From assembly GCF_019656075.1 (NCBI RefSeq), contig NZ_BPKZ01000008.1, positions 39,022 to 103,021 on the forward strand: DNA of 64,000 nucleotides, in the 5' to 3' direction. This document shows positions 9,013-17,172 of this stretch, piece after piece. Source of the stretch: Leuconostoc palmae (lineage in GTDB: Bacteria > Bacillota > Bacilli > Lactobacillales > Lactobacillaceae). A model generated the notes under the pieces. The model was not told the DNA's origin, did no database searches, and saw only the letters and a list, made by a program, of their open reading frames with translations. Numbering within the stretch: position 1 is the stretch's first letter; each line of letters opens with the position of its first letter. Made by a program: the position numbers and the translations under genes.

Positions 9013-9963
9013 ATGGCTACAGATACTTCAAAAAATCAAGAACATATTCTATCAATTATCGTTCCTGTTCATAACGAAGAGGAAACAGTTGAAATTTTTT
9101 ATAACGCTATTGAATCCTTGAAAGATAAATTACAAATGGCAGTTCATTACCATTTTATAGACGATGGTTCTTCTGATAATACGCTATCAATTATTAGACA
9201 CCTCAGTCAACAGGATAAAAACATTCATTATATTAGTTTTTCTAGAAATTTTGGAAAAGAAGCTGGCTTGTATGCAGGTCTAAAACAAGCTGACGGTGAT
9301 TACGTTGCTGTGATGGATGTTGACCTCCAGGATCCACCAGAATTATTACCTGAGATGTTGATGTCTGTACAAAATGGTGATTTTGATGCTGTTGGGACAC
9401 GGCGATCTAATCGTGATGGCGAGGCTAAACTGAGATCCTGGTTTTCAACACAGTTTTATGTTTGGATGAATAAAATTAGTCAGACACAATTAGTTGATGG
9501 TGCACGAGACTATCGAGTAATGACTAGGCAAATGGTTAATGCAATTTTAGAACTTAGTGAAAATCAACGCTTTAGTAAAGGAATATTTAGCTGGGTAGGT
9601 TTTAAAACTAAATATATATCTTTTGAAAATCGTGAACGTGTGGCAGGTAATACTTCATGGTCGTTTTGGTCACTTATGAAGTATGCAGTTGAAGGGATTG
9701 TGTCATTTTCAACTGTGCCATTGACTATAATTACCCTAGTAGGATTTTTATCATTTTTGATTTCAATAGTGAGTGCTGTTTTTATTGTACTGCGTGCACT
9801 TATAAGTAATAATAGTGTGGCTGGTTGGCCGTCAATGGTAACAATTATCCTGTTTATTGGTGGCATACAGTTATTAAGTCTTGGTGTTATAGGACGGTAC
9901 ATCGCAGCTATATTCCTAGAAACAAAACGTAGGCCAATATTTATTTCAAAAGAAGAAAAATAA
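9013..9963 (+). CDS. Membrane-anchored family 2 glycosyltransferase (GtrB/DPM1-like)
   Basis: Transfers a sugar from a nucleotide donor, probably to undecaprenyl phosphate, on the cytoplasmic face. 316 residues. The GT-A domain shows SIIVPVHNEEE, FIDDGSSDNT and the DxD-type VMDVDLQDPPELL. Two C-terminal membrane helices (about 235-265 and 275-300) and the RYIAAIFLETKRRP tail match the CsbB/YkcC/GtrB group. The ribosome site is AGGACG, 6 bases before the ATG. A lipid-linked sugar made here could decorate teichoic acid or polysaccharide from outside; no dedicated flippase is visible nearby. Confidence 0.9.
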   Translation: MATDTSKNQEHILSIIVPVHNEEETVEIFYNAIESLKDKLQMAVHYHFIDDGSSDNTLSIIRHLSQQDKNIHYISFSRNFGKEAGLYAGLKQADGDYVAVMDVDLQDPPELLPEMLMSVQNGDFDAVGTRRSNRDGEAKLRSWFSTQFYVWMNKISQTQLVDGARDYRVMTRQMVNAILELSENQRFSKGIFSWVGFKTKYISFENRERVAGNTSWSFWSLMKYAVEGIVSFSTVPLTIITLVGFLSFLISIVSAVFIVLRALISNNSVAGWPSMVTIILFIGGIQLLSLGVIGRYIAAIFLETKRRPIFISKEEK

Positions 9964-9981
9964 ATTACAAAGGTTACAATA

Positions 9982-10413
9982 ATGAGAAGAGTTATAACTT
10001 ATGGTACTTTTGATATGTTGCACTATGGACATATTAACTTGTTAAAACGTGCTAGAGACTTAGGTGATTATTTAATTGTTGCGCTATCAACAGATGAGTT
10101 TAATTTATTATCGAAAAATAAAAAAACTTATTTTTCGTATGAAAAACGTAAGCAGTTACTGGAAGCAATACGCTACGTCGATTTGGTGATTCCTGAAAAC
10201 GCCTGGGATCAAAAGGTGTCAGATATTAAACTTTATCAAATTGATACATTCGTCATGGGAGATGATTGGACTGGTCAATTTGACTTTATTAGTGAAGAAA
10301 CAGATGCAGAAGTTGTTTATTTAGAAAGAACACCGGAAATTTCAACAACTCAAATCAAAGAAGATTTAAATGCTGAAAATTTGGCAACGGAACATGAGTC
10401 TAAAATTCAATAG
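9982..10413 (+). CDS. tagD: Glycerol-3-phosphate cytidylyltransferase
   Basis: Makes CDP-glycerol from CTP and glycerol-3-phosphate, the donor for polyglycerol-phosphate teichoic acid or glycerol-phosphate decorations. 143 residues; typical TagD is about 130. The cytidylyltransferase motifs are present: TYGTFDMLHYGHINLL (HxGH) at the start, and RTPEISTTQIK, the second conserved motif, near the end. No tagF-like polymerase lies in the cluster, so the CDP-glycerol may serve another locus or tag this glycan. Confidence 0.92.
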   Translation: MRRVITYGTFDMLHYGHINLLKRARDLGDYLIVALSTDEFNLLSKNKKTYFSYEKRKQLLEAIRYVDLVIPENAWDQKVSDIKLYQIDTFVMGDDWTGQFDFISEETDAEVVYLERTPEISTTQIKEDLNAENLATEHESKIQ

Positions 10414-10420
10414 TTACTTT

Positions 10421-10442
10421 AAAAGACGTTAGGTCTTTTTTT
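10421..10442 (+). terminator. Weak terminator after tagD
   Basis: 7-bp AT-rich stem AAAAGAC / GTCTTTT with a 5-base loop, then T residues. It may only partly stop transcription within the cluster. Confidence 0.5.
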
Positions 10443-10474
10443 AATATTTAAATAAAATAACTAGAGGAAATTTA

Positions 10475-11392
10475 ATGGTTAATAATCAAAAAGTCTCGGC
10501 AGTTATTGTGACATACAATCGACTGAATTTATTGAAAAGTGCAATTGAAAGTGTTTTAAAACAGAAAAGTAAGACTTTGAAACATCTTATAATCATAAAT
10601 GGTGCGAGTACAGATGGCACTGGTGAATATTTAGATAGCATTGATGATAAGCGAATTATTATTGAACATTTACCGAAAAATATCGGTGGTGCAGGTGGAT
10701 TCAACAGAGGGATTAGATTATTTTTTGAGCAGACACAAGATGATTTTGTTTGGGTTATGGATGATGATGCATTACCGGAAGAAAATGCTTTGAGTGAATT
10801 GATGGAAATGTTCAAGAATAATGTACAAGCTGGCTGGGGAGCTAGTAAAGTTATTTGGACAGACGGTAATTGGTCCAAAATGAATGTACCAGCAGCTCTC
10901 CAAGATGGTTCTTCAGGTATTTTAAATAATAACACTGAATGGGTGAAACTTAGAAACGCTACTTTTGTGTCAACAATTTTCAAACGAGAAGTTGTCCAGG
11001 CTATTGGATTACCTCAAAAAGAATATTTCGTTTGGGGAGATGATATTGAGTATACAGATAGAGCAGCAAGAGTAGCAGAGGGCATTTTTGTACGTAGTTC
11101 GATTGTTGTTCATGCTAGTCAAACTAATGCTAGTCCTGGAGCCATTTTTAACGAAAATAATCAGAATCGTTTACCAAGATATTTATATGAGTATCGAAAT
11201 CGTATTCTGACATCGCGTCGGCGAAAATCTGCTGTAAGACTAACTAAAACATTGGCGCATACTGGCATAGATTTTGTGAAGACACTGTTTTGGCCGAAAG
11301 TGAAATACCGTAATGAAAAACTAAAAATTATCATTAAAGGCACAATGAACGGTGCTAAATTCAATCCAAAGATTGAATATTTGAGAAAATAG
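10475..11392 (+). CDS. Family 2 glycosyltransferase, galactofuranosyltransferase-like
   Basis: 305 residues with an N-terminal GT-A fold: AVIVTYNRLNLL, then NIGGAGGFNRG, and the metal-binding VWVMDDDALP. The later segment EYFVWGDDIEYTDRA carries the F/W-x-W-GDD-x-E pattern typical of GlfT2-like galactofuranosyltransferases. No membrane helices. An AGAGGAAA ribosome site precedes the ATG. The presence of glf two genes upstream supports UDP-galactofuranose as donor; that is inference from motif plus context. Confidence 0.82.
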   Translation: MVNNQKVSAVIVTYNRLNLLKSAIESVLKQKSKTLKHLIIINGASTDGTGEYLDSIDDKRIIIEHLPKNIGGAGGFNRGIRLFFEQTQDDFVWVMDDDALPEENALSELMEMFKNNVQAGWGASKVIWTDGNWSKMNVPAALQDGSSGILNNNTEWVKLRNATFVSTIFKREVVQAIGLPQKEYFVWGDDIEYTDRAARVAEGIFVRSSIVVHASQTNASPGAIFNENNQNRLPRYLYEYRNRILTSRRRKSAVRLTKTLAHTGIDFVKTLFWPKVKYRNEKLKIIIKGTMNGAKFNPKIEYLRK

Positions 11393-11447
11393 AAAGTATA
11401 AATGTTAAAATAAATAAGTAGTTAGTTGTGACTGTATCAAATTAATT

Positions 11448-11476
11448 CGTTCATCTTTGTAGATGAACGGATTTTT
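11448..11476 (+). terminator. Terminator after the polysaccharide cluster
   Basis: 9-bp perfect stem CGTTCATCT / AGATGAACG with a TTGT loop, then GATTTTTAT. It lies 22 bases before the purine permease start, so it could also be a leader hairpin of that gene. Confidence 0.65.
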
Positions 11477-11497
11477 ATATGAAATGGAGAAAGACAC

Positions 11498-12949
11498 GTG
11501 TCTAATTTTTTTAAGTTGAAAGAGAATAAAACAACAATACGTCAAGAAGTATTGGCAGGCATTACGACATTTGTATCAATGGCGTACATTTTCTTTTTAA
11601 ATCCACAAATACTGGGACAATCTGGTATGCCAGCTCAAGCAGTATTTTTAGCAGCAATTATTGTTGCCGTTTTTGGAACATTATTTATGGGTCTCTTTGC
11701 AAATGTTCCTTTTGCCTTAGCACCGGGAATTGGGATGCAGGCGTATTTTACTTATACAATTGTTTTTGGATTTGGATTCAGCTGGCAACAAGCGCTTGCA
11801 ATTGTCTTTTTAGTCGGTGTTGTGGATATTATTATTACTTTAACACATGGACGTAGAGCTATTGTCAAAGGAATTCCAAAAGAGTTAAAAGCAGCTATTG
11901 GCGGTGGGATTGGTATGTTTGTCACCTATATTGGCTTAAAAAATGCTGGATTTCTAAATTTTTTAATTGATGGTAATAATATCAAATTACTAAATGATAA
12001 ACCATATGATGGTAAATCTGAAGTAATAGTGCATTCAATTTTAGCCAATGGTAGCATTACACCAGAGTTGACCAAGTTTAATGATCATTCAGTTTTATTG
12101 GCCTTAATAGGGTTTATTTTATTATTAATTTTGGTTATTAGAAAAGTACCTGGAGCATTTTTAATAACGTTAATTGTTACAACATTGGTAGGAATACCTA
12201 TGGGGGTTACTAATACACATATACAATCAGGAACTTCTATTGGGTCAGCATTCTCTTCACTAGGCTCTATATTTGGTCAAGCATTAGGATCAAAAGGAAT
12301 TGGCTCCTTATTTACAAACTGGCATCATGCTTCATTAGCTATCATCACTATTTTTGCCATGGGATTGACTGGTTTATTTGATGCTATTGGGACTTTAATT
12401 GGTATTGGGAATCAAACAGGTATTTTTTCTCAGGCAGATACTAAATCTTTTGAAGAGGATAAAGGATTTAATTCTAAAATGGATCGCGCGTTAGTAGTAG
12501 ACACATTTACTACTGCTTTTGCAGGAATTGCTGGGACATCAAATACAACAACCTTTATCGAATCTGCAGCAGGTGTTGCAGCAGGTGCAAGAACTGGGCT
12601 TGCCAATGTCGTCACTGCTGTCGGATTTTTGGCCATGATTATTTTTGCACCATTTGTTGGTGTTGTACCAGCTGCTGCAACATCTCCTTTGCTTATTTTA
12701 GTTGGTATTATGATGATGGGTGAATTCAAAAAAATATCTTGGGAAAATATTGAAATCGCTATTCCTGCCTTTTTCACATCTATTTTTATGGCATTTTCTT
12801 ATTCTATTTCATATGGCATTGCTGCAGGATTTTTGTTTTTTATTATTGTTAAATTAGCTTTAGGAAAAGTAAAAGACATCTCTCCTGTTATAATCGTTGT
12901 GTCAATATTCTTTTTAATTAATTTTGTTGTGTTAGCATTTATGTCCTGA
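11498..12949 (+). CDS. NCS2-family purine permease (adenine/guanine/hypoxanthine)
   Basis: Imports purine bases by proton symport; integral membrane protein with about 12-14 helices, 483 residues. AzgA/PbuG-group features: the N-terminal FFKLKENKTTIRQEVLAGITTFVSM (positions 4-28), APGIGMQAYFTY, GLFDAIGTLIGIGNQTG and the signature GTSNTTTFIESAAGVAAGARTG. The start is GTG at 11498 with GGAG 8 bases upstream. I looked for a purine riboswitch in the leader and did not find the conserved core. Which base is carried cannot be fixed by eye. Confidence 0.9.
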   Translation: MSNFFKLKENKTTIRQEVLAGITTFVSMAYIFFLNPQILGQSGMPAQAVFLAAIIVAVFGTLFMGLFANVPFALAPGIGMQAYFTYTIVFGFGFSWQQALAIVFLVGVVDIIITLTHGRRAIVKGIPKELKAAIGGGIGMFVTYIGLKNAGFLNFLIDGNNIKLLNDKPYDGKSEVIVHSILANGSITPELTKFNDHSVLLALIGFILLLILVIRKVPGAFLITLIVTTLVGIPMGVTNTHIQSGTSIGSAFSSLGSIFGQALGSKGIGSLFTNWHHASLAIITIFAMGLTGLFDAIGTLIGIGNQTGIFSQADTKSFEEDKGFNSKMDRALVVDTFTTAFAGIAGTSNTTTFIESAAGVAAGARTGLANVVTAVGFLAMIIFAPFVGVVPAAATSPLLILVGIMMMGEFKKISWENIEIAIPAFFTSIFMAFSYSISYGIAAGFLFFIIVKLALGKVKDISPVIIVVSIFFLINFVVLAFMS

Positions 12950-12970
12950 ACTTGTGGCAAGTATATCTAC

Positions 12971-13000
12971 AAAAAAACCGCCAATGAAGCGGTTTTTTTT
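12971..13000 (+). terminator. Strong terminator after the purine permease
   Basis: 11-bp stem AAAAAAACCGC / GCGGTTTTTTT with a 7-base loop. Its T-run ends on the T of the next gene's extended -10 box. Confidence 0.9.
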
Positions 13001-13008
13001 GATACAAT
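13000..13008 (+). promoter_or_regulatory. Extended -10 promoter placing the RNA start at the csp-like ATG
   Basis: TGATACAAT (TG-n-TACAAT) directly after the terminator T-run. The ATG at 13015 is 7 bases downstream, so the transcript would begin at or next to the start codon. Confidence 0.55.
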
Positions 13009-13014
13009 AATATT

Positions 13015-13239
13015 ATGAAAACAGGAATAGTAAAAATTTGGCAAAAAGAACGTGGATATGGCTATATTACACCAGATGATGGCGGTAATGATGTCTTTGT
13101 TCACTTTAATGGTATAGATGTACCAGGATTTAAGGTTTTACAACAAGGCGAAAAAGTTAGTTATGTGCTTGTTCAGGGGTTTAAAGCACCGCAAGCTGCT
13201 CAAGTTAAGCCGATTATTAAGAAAGCATATGAAGTCTGA
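13015..13239 (+). CDS. Divergent cold-shock-domain protein
   Basis: 74-residue single cold-shock domain, a probable RNA/single-stranded DNA binding chaperone. RNP1-like KERGYGYITPDD and RNP2-like VFVHF are visible, but the usual KWFNxxKGFGFI start is altered to KIWQKERGYGYI, so it is not a standard CspA-type paralogue. There is no ribosome site: only 14 bases separate the terminator T-run from the ATG, and a TGnTACAAT box sits 6 bases before it, suggesting leaderless translation. Its TGA overlaps the ATG of the Nudix gene (TGATG). Confidence 0.8.
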   Translation: MKTGIVKIWQKERGYGYITPDDGGNDVFVHFNGIDVPGFKVLQQGEKVSYVLVQGFKAPQAAQVKPIIKKAYEV

Positions 13240-13790
13240 TGGCAGAGCGTGAAATTATAATAAGTCGTGAGTCAGTATATCATGGTCCGATATTTAATGT
13301 TGAAAAACAGCAAGTAAAGTTGTACAGTGGAGAGCAGTCACAACGTGATGTAGTACGTCATGTTCCTGCTGTTGCTATTATTGCGTTAACTGATGATGAT
13401 TGTATTATTTTAGAAAAGCAATATCGTGCGACTATTGAAGATTTTACACTTGAAATTCCAGCTGGTAAATTAGATGAACGGGATTTTGATAGTCCACAAC
13501 ACGCTGTTTTGCGAGAGTTAAATGAAGAATTAAGAATGACTTCAAATGACATCAAACAAGCGGCTAGTTTCTATGAAACAGTTGGCTTTTCTGATGCATA
13601 TATGCATTTGTATATTGCACGTGAATTAAAAGATATTGATAAAAGTGAACAATTGCCACGTGATCTTGGTGAATCAATTGATTTAGTTACGTTGTCTTTT
13701 GAGGATATGAAATTTTTGTTTGATAACGGCAAGTTAACTGATCAGAAAACGATGACCGCTTTTCTATATTGGTCATACATAAGAGGTTAA
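13239..13790 (+). CDS. Nudix hydrolase, ADP-ribose pyrophosphatase type
   Basis: 183 residues, NudF/ADP-sugar pyrophosphatase group: hydrolyses ADP-ribose or related nucleoside diphosphates. The sequence IPAGKLDE followed by VLRELNEELRM is the Nudix box, but it is irregular: two extra residues stand between the box glycine and REL, and the usual glycine after EEx is arginine. Catalytic glutamates of RELNEE remain. Translation is coupled to the csp-like gene by TGATG. The enzyme is probably active, with uncertain substrate. Confidence 0.85.
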   Translation: MAEREIIISRESVYHGPIFNVEKQQVKLYSGEQSQRDVVRHVPAVAIIALTDDDCIILEKQYRATIEDFTLEIPAGKLDERDFDSPQHAVLRELNEELRMTSNDIKQAASFYETVGFSDAYMHLYIARELKDIDKSEQLPRDLGESIDLVTLSFEDMKFLFDNGKLTDQKTMTAFLYWSYIRG

Positions 13791-13797
13791 ATTTAAT

Positions 13798-14094
13798 ATG
13801 TCTGACGAATTATCACGTAAATCCATAAAAAAAGAGCAAAAAAAACGAGAAAAAGAACGTAAACGTGTTGAAAAAGCTTATGCTAAAGAACATCCTTTAA
13901 ACATAACAGTTGTGTCACCAGAAACAAGAGAAGAAATGAGACTGACGCGAAAAGGACGTTATCAGCTTGGCTCTGATGGTAAATTAACACCACAAGGAAA
14001 ATCTAAGAGATTAACTTATCGTTATAATCTCACAATTATTTTTTTAATTGTGTTGATTATAGCAACCTACGCCTATTTTTTTCTTGTAAATTAG
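13798..14094 (+). CDS. Small basic single-pass membrane protein, unknown
   Basis: 98 residues. The N-terminal third is extremely rich in Lys/Arg/Glu (residues 8-27), the middle carries LTRKGRYQLGSDGKLTPQGKS, and the C-terminus is one hydrophobic helix (about residues 77-96) ending in three residues. This predicts a tail-anchored protein with a charged cytoplasmic part. It lies between the Nudix gene and mtnN, 7 bases after the Nudix stop. I do not recognise a characterised family. Confidence 0.75.
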   Translation: MSDELSRKSIKKEQKKREKERKRVEKAYAKEHPLNITVVSPETREEMRLTRKGRYQLGSDGKLTPQGKSKRLTYRYNLTIIFLIVLIIATYAYFFLVN

Positions 14095-14144
14095 TTTGAA
14101 AATAAACATGACATGTATAACAACTTGAAAGGCAACGAATCAAA

Positions 14145-14819
14145 ATGAAAATTGGCATTATTACTCCCATGGCTGAAGAAAAAGTAGCTTTAATAGCTGC
14201 TTTAGAAAATATTGTTACAAAACAACATGGAGGAACAGAAATCACCTCTGGAATTTATAAAAATCATGAGGTTGTACTGACTGAATCCGGTATTGGGAAA
14301 GTTGCGGCAGCTTCAGCAACCACAGTTATGATTAATGAATTTAAACCTGAGTTAATTGTTAATACAGGATCAGCTGGAGCTTTGGATGCCACACTTAAAA
14401 TTGGTGATGAGGTTATTGGCACAAAAGTTGCGTATTTCGACGTTGATGTTACTGTGTTTGGTTATGAATTTGGTCAATTACCTAACCAACCATTATATTT
14501 TGAAGCAGATAAAAAAGTTGTCAATGATTTTAAAGCGATAACAGATGTCAAAACAGGATTAATTGTTTCTGGTGATCAGTTTGTCCAAGAACAGGCGAAG
14601 AAGCAAATTTTGTCTCATTTTCCAAAAGCGTTAGTTGCTGAAATGGAAGCGGCAGCTGTTGCACAAGTATCGCAACAATATAAAACACCATTCATCATCT
14701 TAAGAGGTGTTTCAGACTTAGCAAATGGTGATTCAGGTATTGTTTTTGACGACTACGTTATTGAGGCAGGACGTGCTTCTGCTAAACTGTTACTGGCTTA
14801 TCTTGATTCACAAGTATAG
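14145..14819 (+). CDS. mtnN: 5'-methylthioadenosine/S-adenosylhomocysteine nucleosidase
   Basis: Cleaves adenine from MTA and SAH, recycling methyl-transfer by-products and feeding the LuxS/AI-2 route where present. 224 residues, normal length. Motifs: IGIITPMAEEKVAL at the N-terminus, ESGIGKVAAA, VNTGSAGAL, SGDQFV, the substrate-binding EMEAAAVAQV and the catalytic aspartate in LRGVSDLAN. A GAAAGG ribosome site precedes the ATG, and a perfect palindromic terminator follows two bases after the stop. Confidence 0.95.
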   Translation: MKIGIITPMAEEKVALIAALENIVTKQHGGTEITSGIYKNHEVVLTESGIGKVAAASATTVMINEFKPELIVNTGSAGALDATLKIGDEVIGTKVAYFDVDVTVFGYEFGQLPNQPLYFEADKKVVNDFKAITDVKTGLIVSGDQFVQEQAKKQILSHFPKALVAEMEAAAVAQVSQQYKTPFIILRGVSDLANGDSGIVFDDYVIEAGRASAKLLLAYLDSQV

Positions 14820-14821
14820 GT

Positions 14822-14843
14822 AAGACCGCTTAAGCGGTCTTTT
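14822..14843 (+). terminator. Terminator after mtnN
   Basis: 20-base perfect palindrome (8-bp stem AAGACCGC, TTAA loop) followed by a short T-run. Confidence 0.85.
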
Positions 14844-14900
14844 GTATTCTAAGCAGACGGAAAAAACAACACAAATACTGAGGAGTTTAAATAGTTTACA

Positions 14901-15557
14901 ATGATAGCAAGTTACAATCAAGAGGCATTGGGAGATGTCTTAGTCATTATTTTAAAACCAAATGCACAAAAACAATCTATAACCTCTACCGAATCAGTCA
15001 CTCGAATTCAAGATACAGATACTGATATCGCTACCGGTTTTAACTTTTTTGGTATTGGTGAATTATTAAATCTTACCAATCAAAAAGGACAAATCACTTT
15101 AACATCCGAACAAATAAATAAACTTAATAAGGTACTATCTGAAAATGGATTTGATGATCAATTAGTTTTGGAGTCAAATAAATTAGTCATTGGTCGTGTT
15201 GTTGAGATGACGGTTCATCCTGACTCTGATCATCTTCACATTACACAAACTGAAGTTGGACAAGGTAAGACCTTACAAATCGTTTCTGGTTCACCAAACA
15301 TGCGTGAAAATATTTTTGTTGTTGTCGCTCAACCTGGGACAATGATGCCATCTGGTGCTATTATTTGGGACGGTGCCCTAAGAGGAGTTGATTCAAGTGG
15401 GATGATTGTATCTGGACGTGAATTACACTTACCTCAAGCGCCTGATAAACCCGGTGCACTAGTGTTACCCAATGATTTCGGAAAAGTAGGCGAGGTGTTT
15501 GACTTTGAAAAAGCAAATAATCTTTATACTGATCATCTAGTTGATTTGGATTATTAA
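14901..15557 (+). CDS. ytpR: YtpR-family tRNA-binding domain protein
   Basis: 218 residues: an N-terminal DUF4479-like region and a C-terminal OB-fold of the EMAP/tRNA-binding type seen in the phenylalanyl-tRNA synthetase beta subunit. Visible: VIGRVVEMTVHPDSDHLHITQ, LQIVSGSPNM and GVDSSGMIVSGREL. It likely binds tRNA or related RNA; its cellular role is not settled. AGGAG lies 15 bases before the ATG, longer than usual, but a TAG two codons upstream excludes earlier starts. It is followed at once by a 46-residue ORF and murC. Confidence 0.9.
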   Translation: MIASYNQEALGDVLVIILKPNAQKQSITSTESVTRIQDTDTDIATGFNFFGIGELLNLTNQKGQITLTSEQINKLNKVLSENGFDDQLVLESNKLVIGRVVEMTVHPDSDHLHITQTEVGQGKTLQIVSGSPNMRENIFVVVAQPGTMMPSGAIIWDGALRGVDSSGMIVSGRELHLPQAPDKPGALVLPNDFGKVGEVFDFEKANNLYTDHLVDLDY

Positions 15558-15560
15558 ACT

Positions 15561-15701
15561 ATGTTAAGACAAAAAATGACAAATTCACATCGTATTTATC
15601 GTACATTGAATGATGAAAATATGTATTACAAGAAAATAATATTTGAATTGCGTAAGGGTGAATTACAGTATTTTACATTTGTGTCCAGTGAGGTAAAGTA
15701 A
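15561..15701 (+). CDS. 46-residue ORF between ytpR and murC
   Basis: ATG at 15561, three bases after the ytpR stop; its TAA overlaps the murC ATG (TAATG). The product is basic and soluble, beginning MLRQKMTNSHRIY, with FELRKGELQYFTFVSSEVK at the end. The tight spacing on both sides suggests a real coupled gene that keeps ribosomes flowing into murC. No family recognised; there is no separate ribosome site. Confidence 0.6.
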   Translation: MLRQKMTNSHRIYRTLNDENMYYKKIIFELRKGELQYFTFVSSEVK

Positions 15702-17035
15702 TGACAAAAAAATATTTTTTTATCGGTATAAAAGGTACGGGTATGGGACCATTGGCTCAAATTTTGCATGATCAAGGGAATACAGTGCTAGGGTCAGATA
15801 TTGATACCTACACCTATACACAAGCACCGTTAGAAGTTGCTGGTATCAGTATTTTACCTTTTGATTCAAATAATATTGATCAGAATAAAGATGCAATCTT
15901 TGTTAGAGGAAACGCCTTTGATGATAATCATGAAGAGGTGCATCGTGCACTAGAATTAAAGGTTAAAATGATTAGTTATCCTGATGCCGTACAAAATCAA
16001 ATTGCAAAGCATACATCGATTGCTGTTGCCGGAGCACATGGTAAAACTTCAACAACCGGATTACTTGCACATGTTGTAAAAAATATAGCACCTACTTCCT
16101 ATCTGATTGGAGATGGCACAGGACGTGGTGTTCCTAATTCTCAATTTTTTGTTGTAGAGGCTGATGAATATCGTCGTCATTTTGAAGGCTATAAACCAGA
16201 TTATGCGATACTAACAAATATTGATTTTGATCATCCAGATTATTATAAAGATATTAATGATGTAACCAATGCATTTTCTGATTTTGCGGACAATGTTCAA
16301 AAAGCTATTTTTGCTTGGGGAGATGATGTCCATCTCAGAACATTACATCCACAAGCTAAAGTTTATTATTATGGAACAAATACAGATAAGGATGATTTTG
16401 TAGCAACTAATATTCGTAAATCCACGCAGGGATCTCATTTTGAAGTGACATTTCATGAGGAATATCTTGGAGAATTTTCAGTGCCACTATTTGGGCAACA
16501 TAGTATATTAAATGCTTTATCTGTAATAGCATTAGCTTATATGGAGAAAATGGATTTATCGTTAATTCGTGAACATCTGATAAGTTATCAAGGTGTTAAA
16601 AGACGATTTAGTGAAAAGCAAATCGCAGATATCACCGTAATTGATGATTATGCGCACCATCCAACTGAAATAGACGCAACGTTAGATGCTGCACGACAAA
16701 AGTACCCTAATAAACAAATTATAGCTATTTTTCAACCTCATACATACTCTCGCGTGATAGCCTACAAAGATGAATTTGCAAAGAGTTTAGAGGCAGCTGA
16801 TAAAGTGTATTTAGCTAATATCTTTGGTTCGGCTCGTGAAAAAGCAGGTGCAGTTACTTCAGCAGAAATCGGAGCAGAAATTACAAAATTTGGTGGTATT
16901 ATTGAGGAAGAAAATCTTAGTCTTTTAATGCCATATGAAAATGCTGTGATGGTTTTTATGGGTGCTGGAGATATTGAAAAATATGAGTTCGCATATGAAA
17001 AATTGTTAGGACAATTACGAACTGATTTGCAATGA
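15701..17035 (+). CDS. murC: UDP-N-acetylmuramate--L-alanine ligase
   Basis: Adds the first amino acid of the peptidoglycan stem peptide, using ATP; cytosolic, 444 residues, full length. Motifs: N-terminal FIGIKGTGMGPLA (UDP-binding), the ATP loop VAGAHGKTSTTGLL, EADEYRRHF, and the Mur-ligase segment VIDDYAHHPTEI, then IFQPHTYSR. The ATG overlaps the stop of the small upstream ORF, implying translational coupling to it. No clear terminator follows; 137 bases separate it from the next gene. Confidence 0.97.
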   Translation: MTKKYFFIGIKGTGMGPLAQILHDQGNTVLGSDIDTYTYTQAPLEVAGISILPFDSNNIDQNKDAIFVRGNAFDDNHEEVHRALELKVKMISYPDAVQNQIAKHTSIAVAGAHGKTSTTGLLAHVVKNIAPTSYLIGDGTGRGVPNSQFFVVEADEYRRHFEGYKPDYAILTNIDFDHPDYYKDINDVTNAFSDFADNVQKAIFAWGDDVHLRTLHPQAKVYYYGTNTDKDDFVATNIRKSTQGSHFEVTFHEEYLGEFSVPLFGQHSILNALSVIALAYMEKMDLSLIREHLISYQGVKRRFSEKQIADITVIDDYAHHPTEIDATLDAARQKYPNKQIIAIFQPHTYSRVIAYKDEFAKSLEAADKVYLANIFGSAREKAGAVTSAEIGAEITKFGGIIEEENLSLLMPYENAVMVFMGAGDIEKYEFAYEKLLGQLRTDLQ

Positions 17036-17068
17036 TGACAGTTATTTTTTAATCAGTATTATTGTAGG

Positions 17069-17109
17069 TATAATACTTTAATTTAACTTTAATTAAAATT
17101 TGGTATAAT
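17069..17109 (+). promoter_or_regulatory. Two -10-like boxes upstream of the Bax-inhibitor-1 gene
   Basis: TATAAT occurs at 17069-17074 and 17104-17109. The second, 64 bases before the ATG, is followed by an 8-bp inverted repeat (17114-17121 with 17142-17149) in the leader. The -35 boxes are weak. Confidence 0.45.
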
Positions 17110-17172
17110 TGTATAAACCAGAATTCAAAAATTGAAGCTTACTGGTTTAATTGTGATTGTGAGGAGACTCAA

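Noticed and set aside
9564..9902. Minus-strand ORF of 112 codons
   Set aside because: It lies wholly within the family 2 glycosyltransferase gene, has no ribosome site and looks like a shadow of the plus-strand gene; likewise the minus-strand ORFs at 10486-10983, 12430-12777, 17169-17486, 46507-46953 and 57556-57999.
11393..11497. Purine riboswitch before the NCS2 permease
   Set aside because: The conserved purine-aptamer core (TATAATC, loop-loop pairing segments and P1 partners) is absent; the region holds only a terminator-like hairpin.
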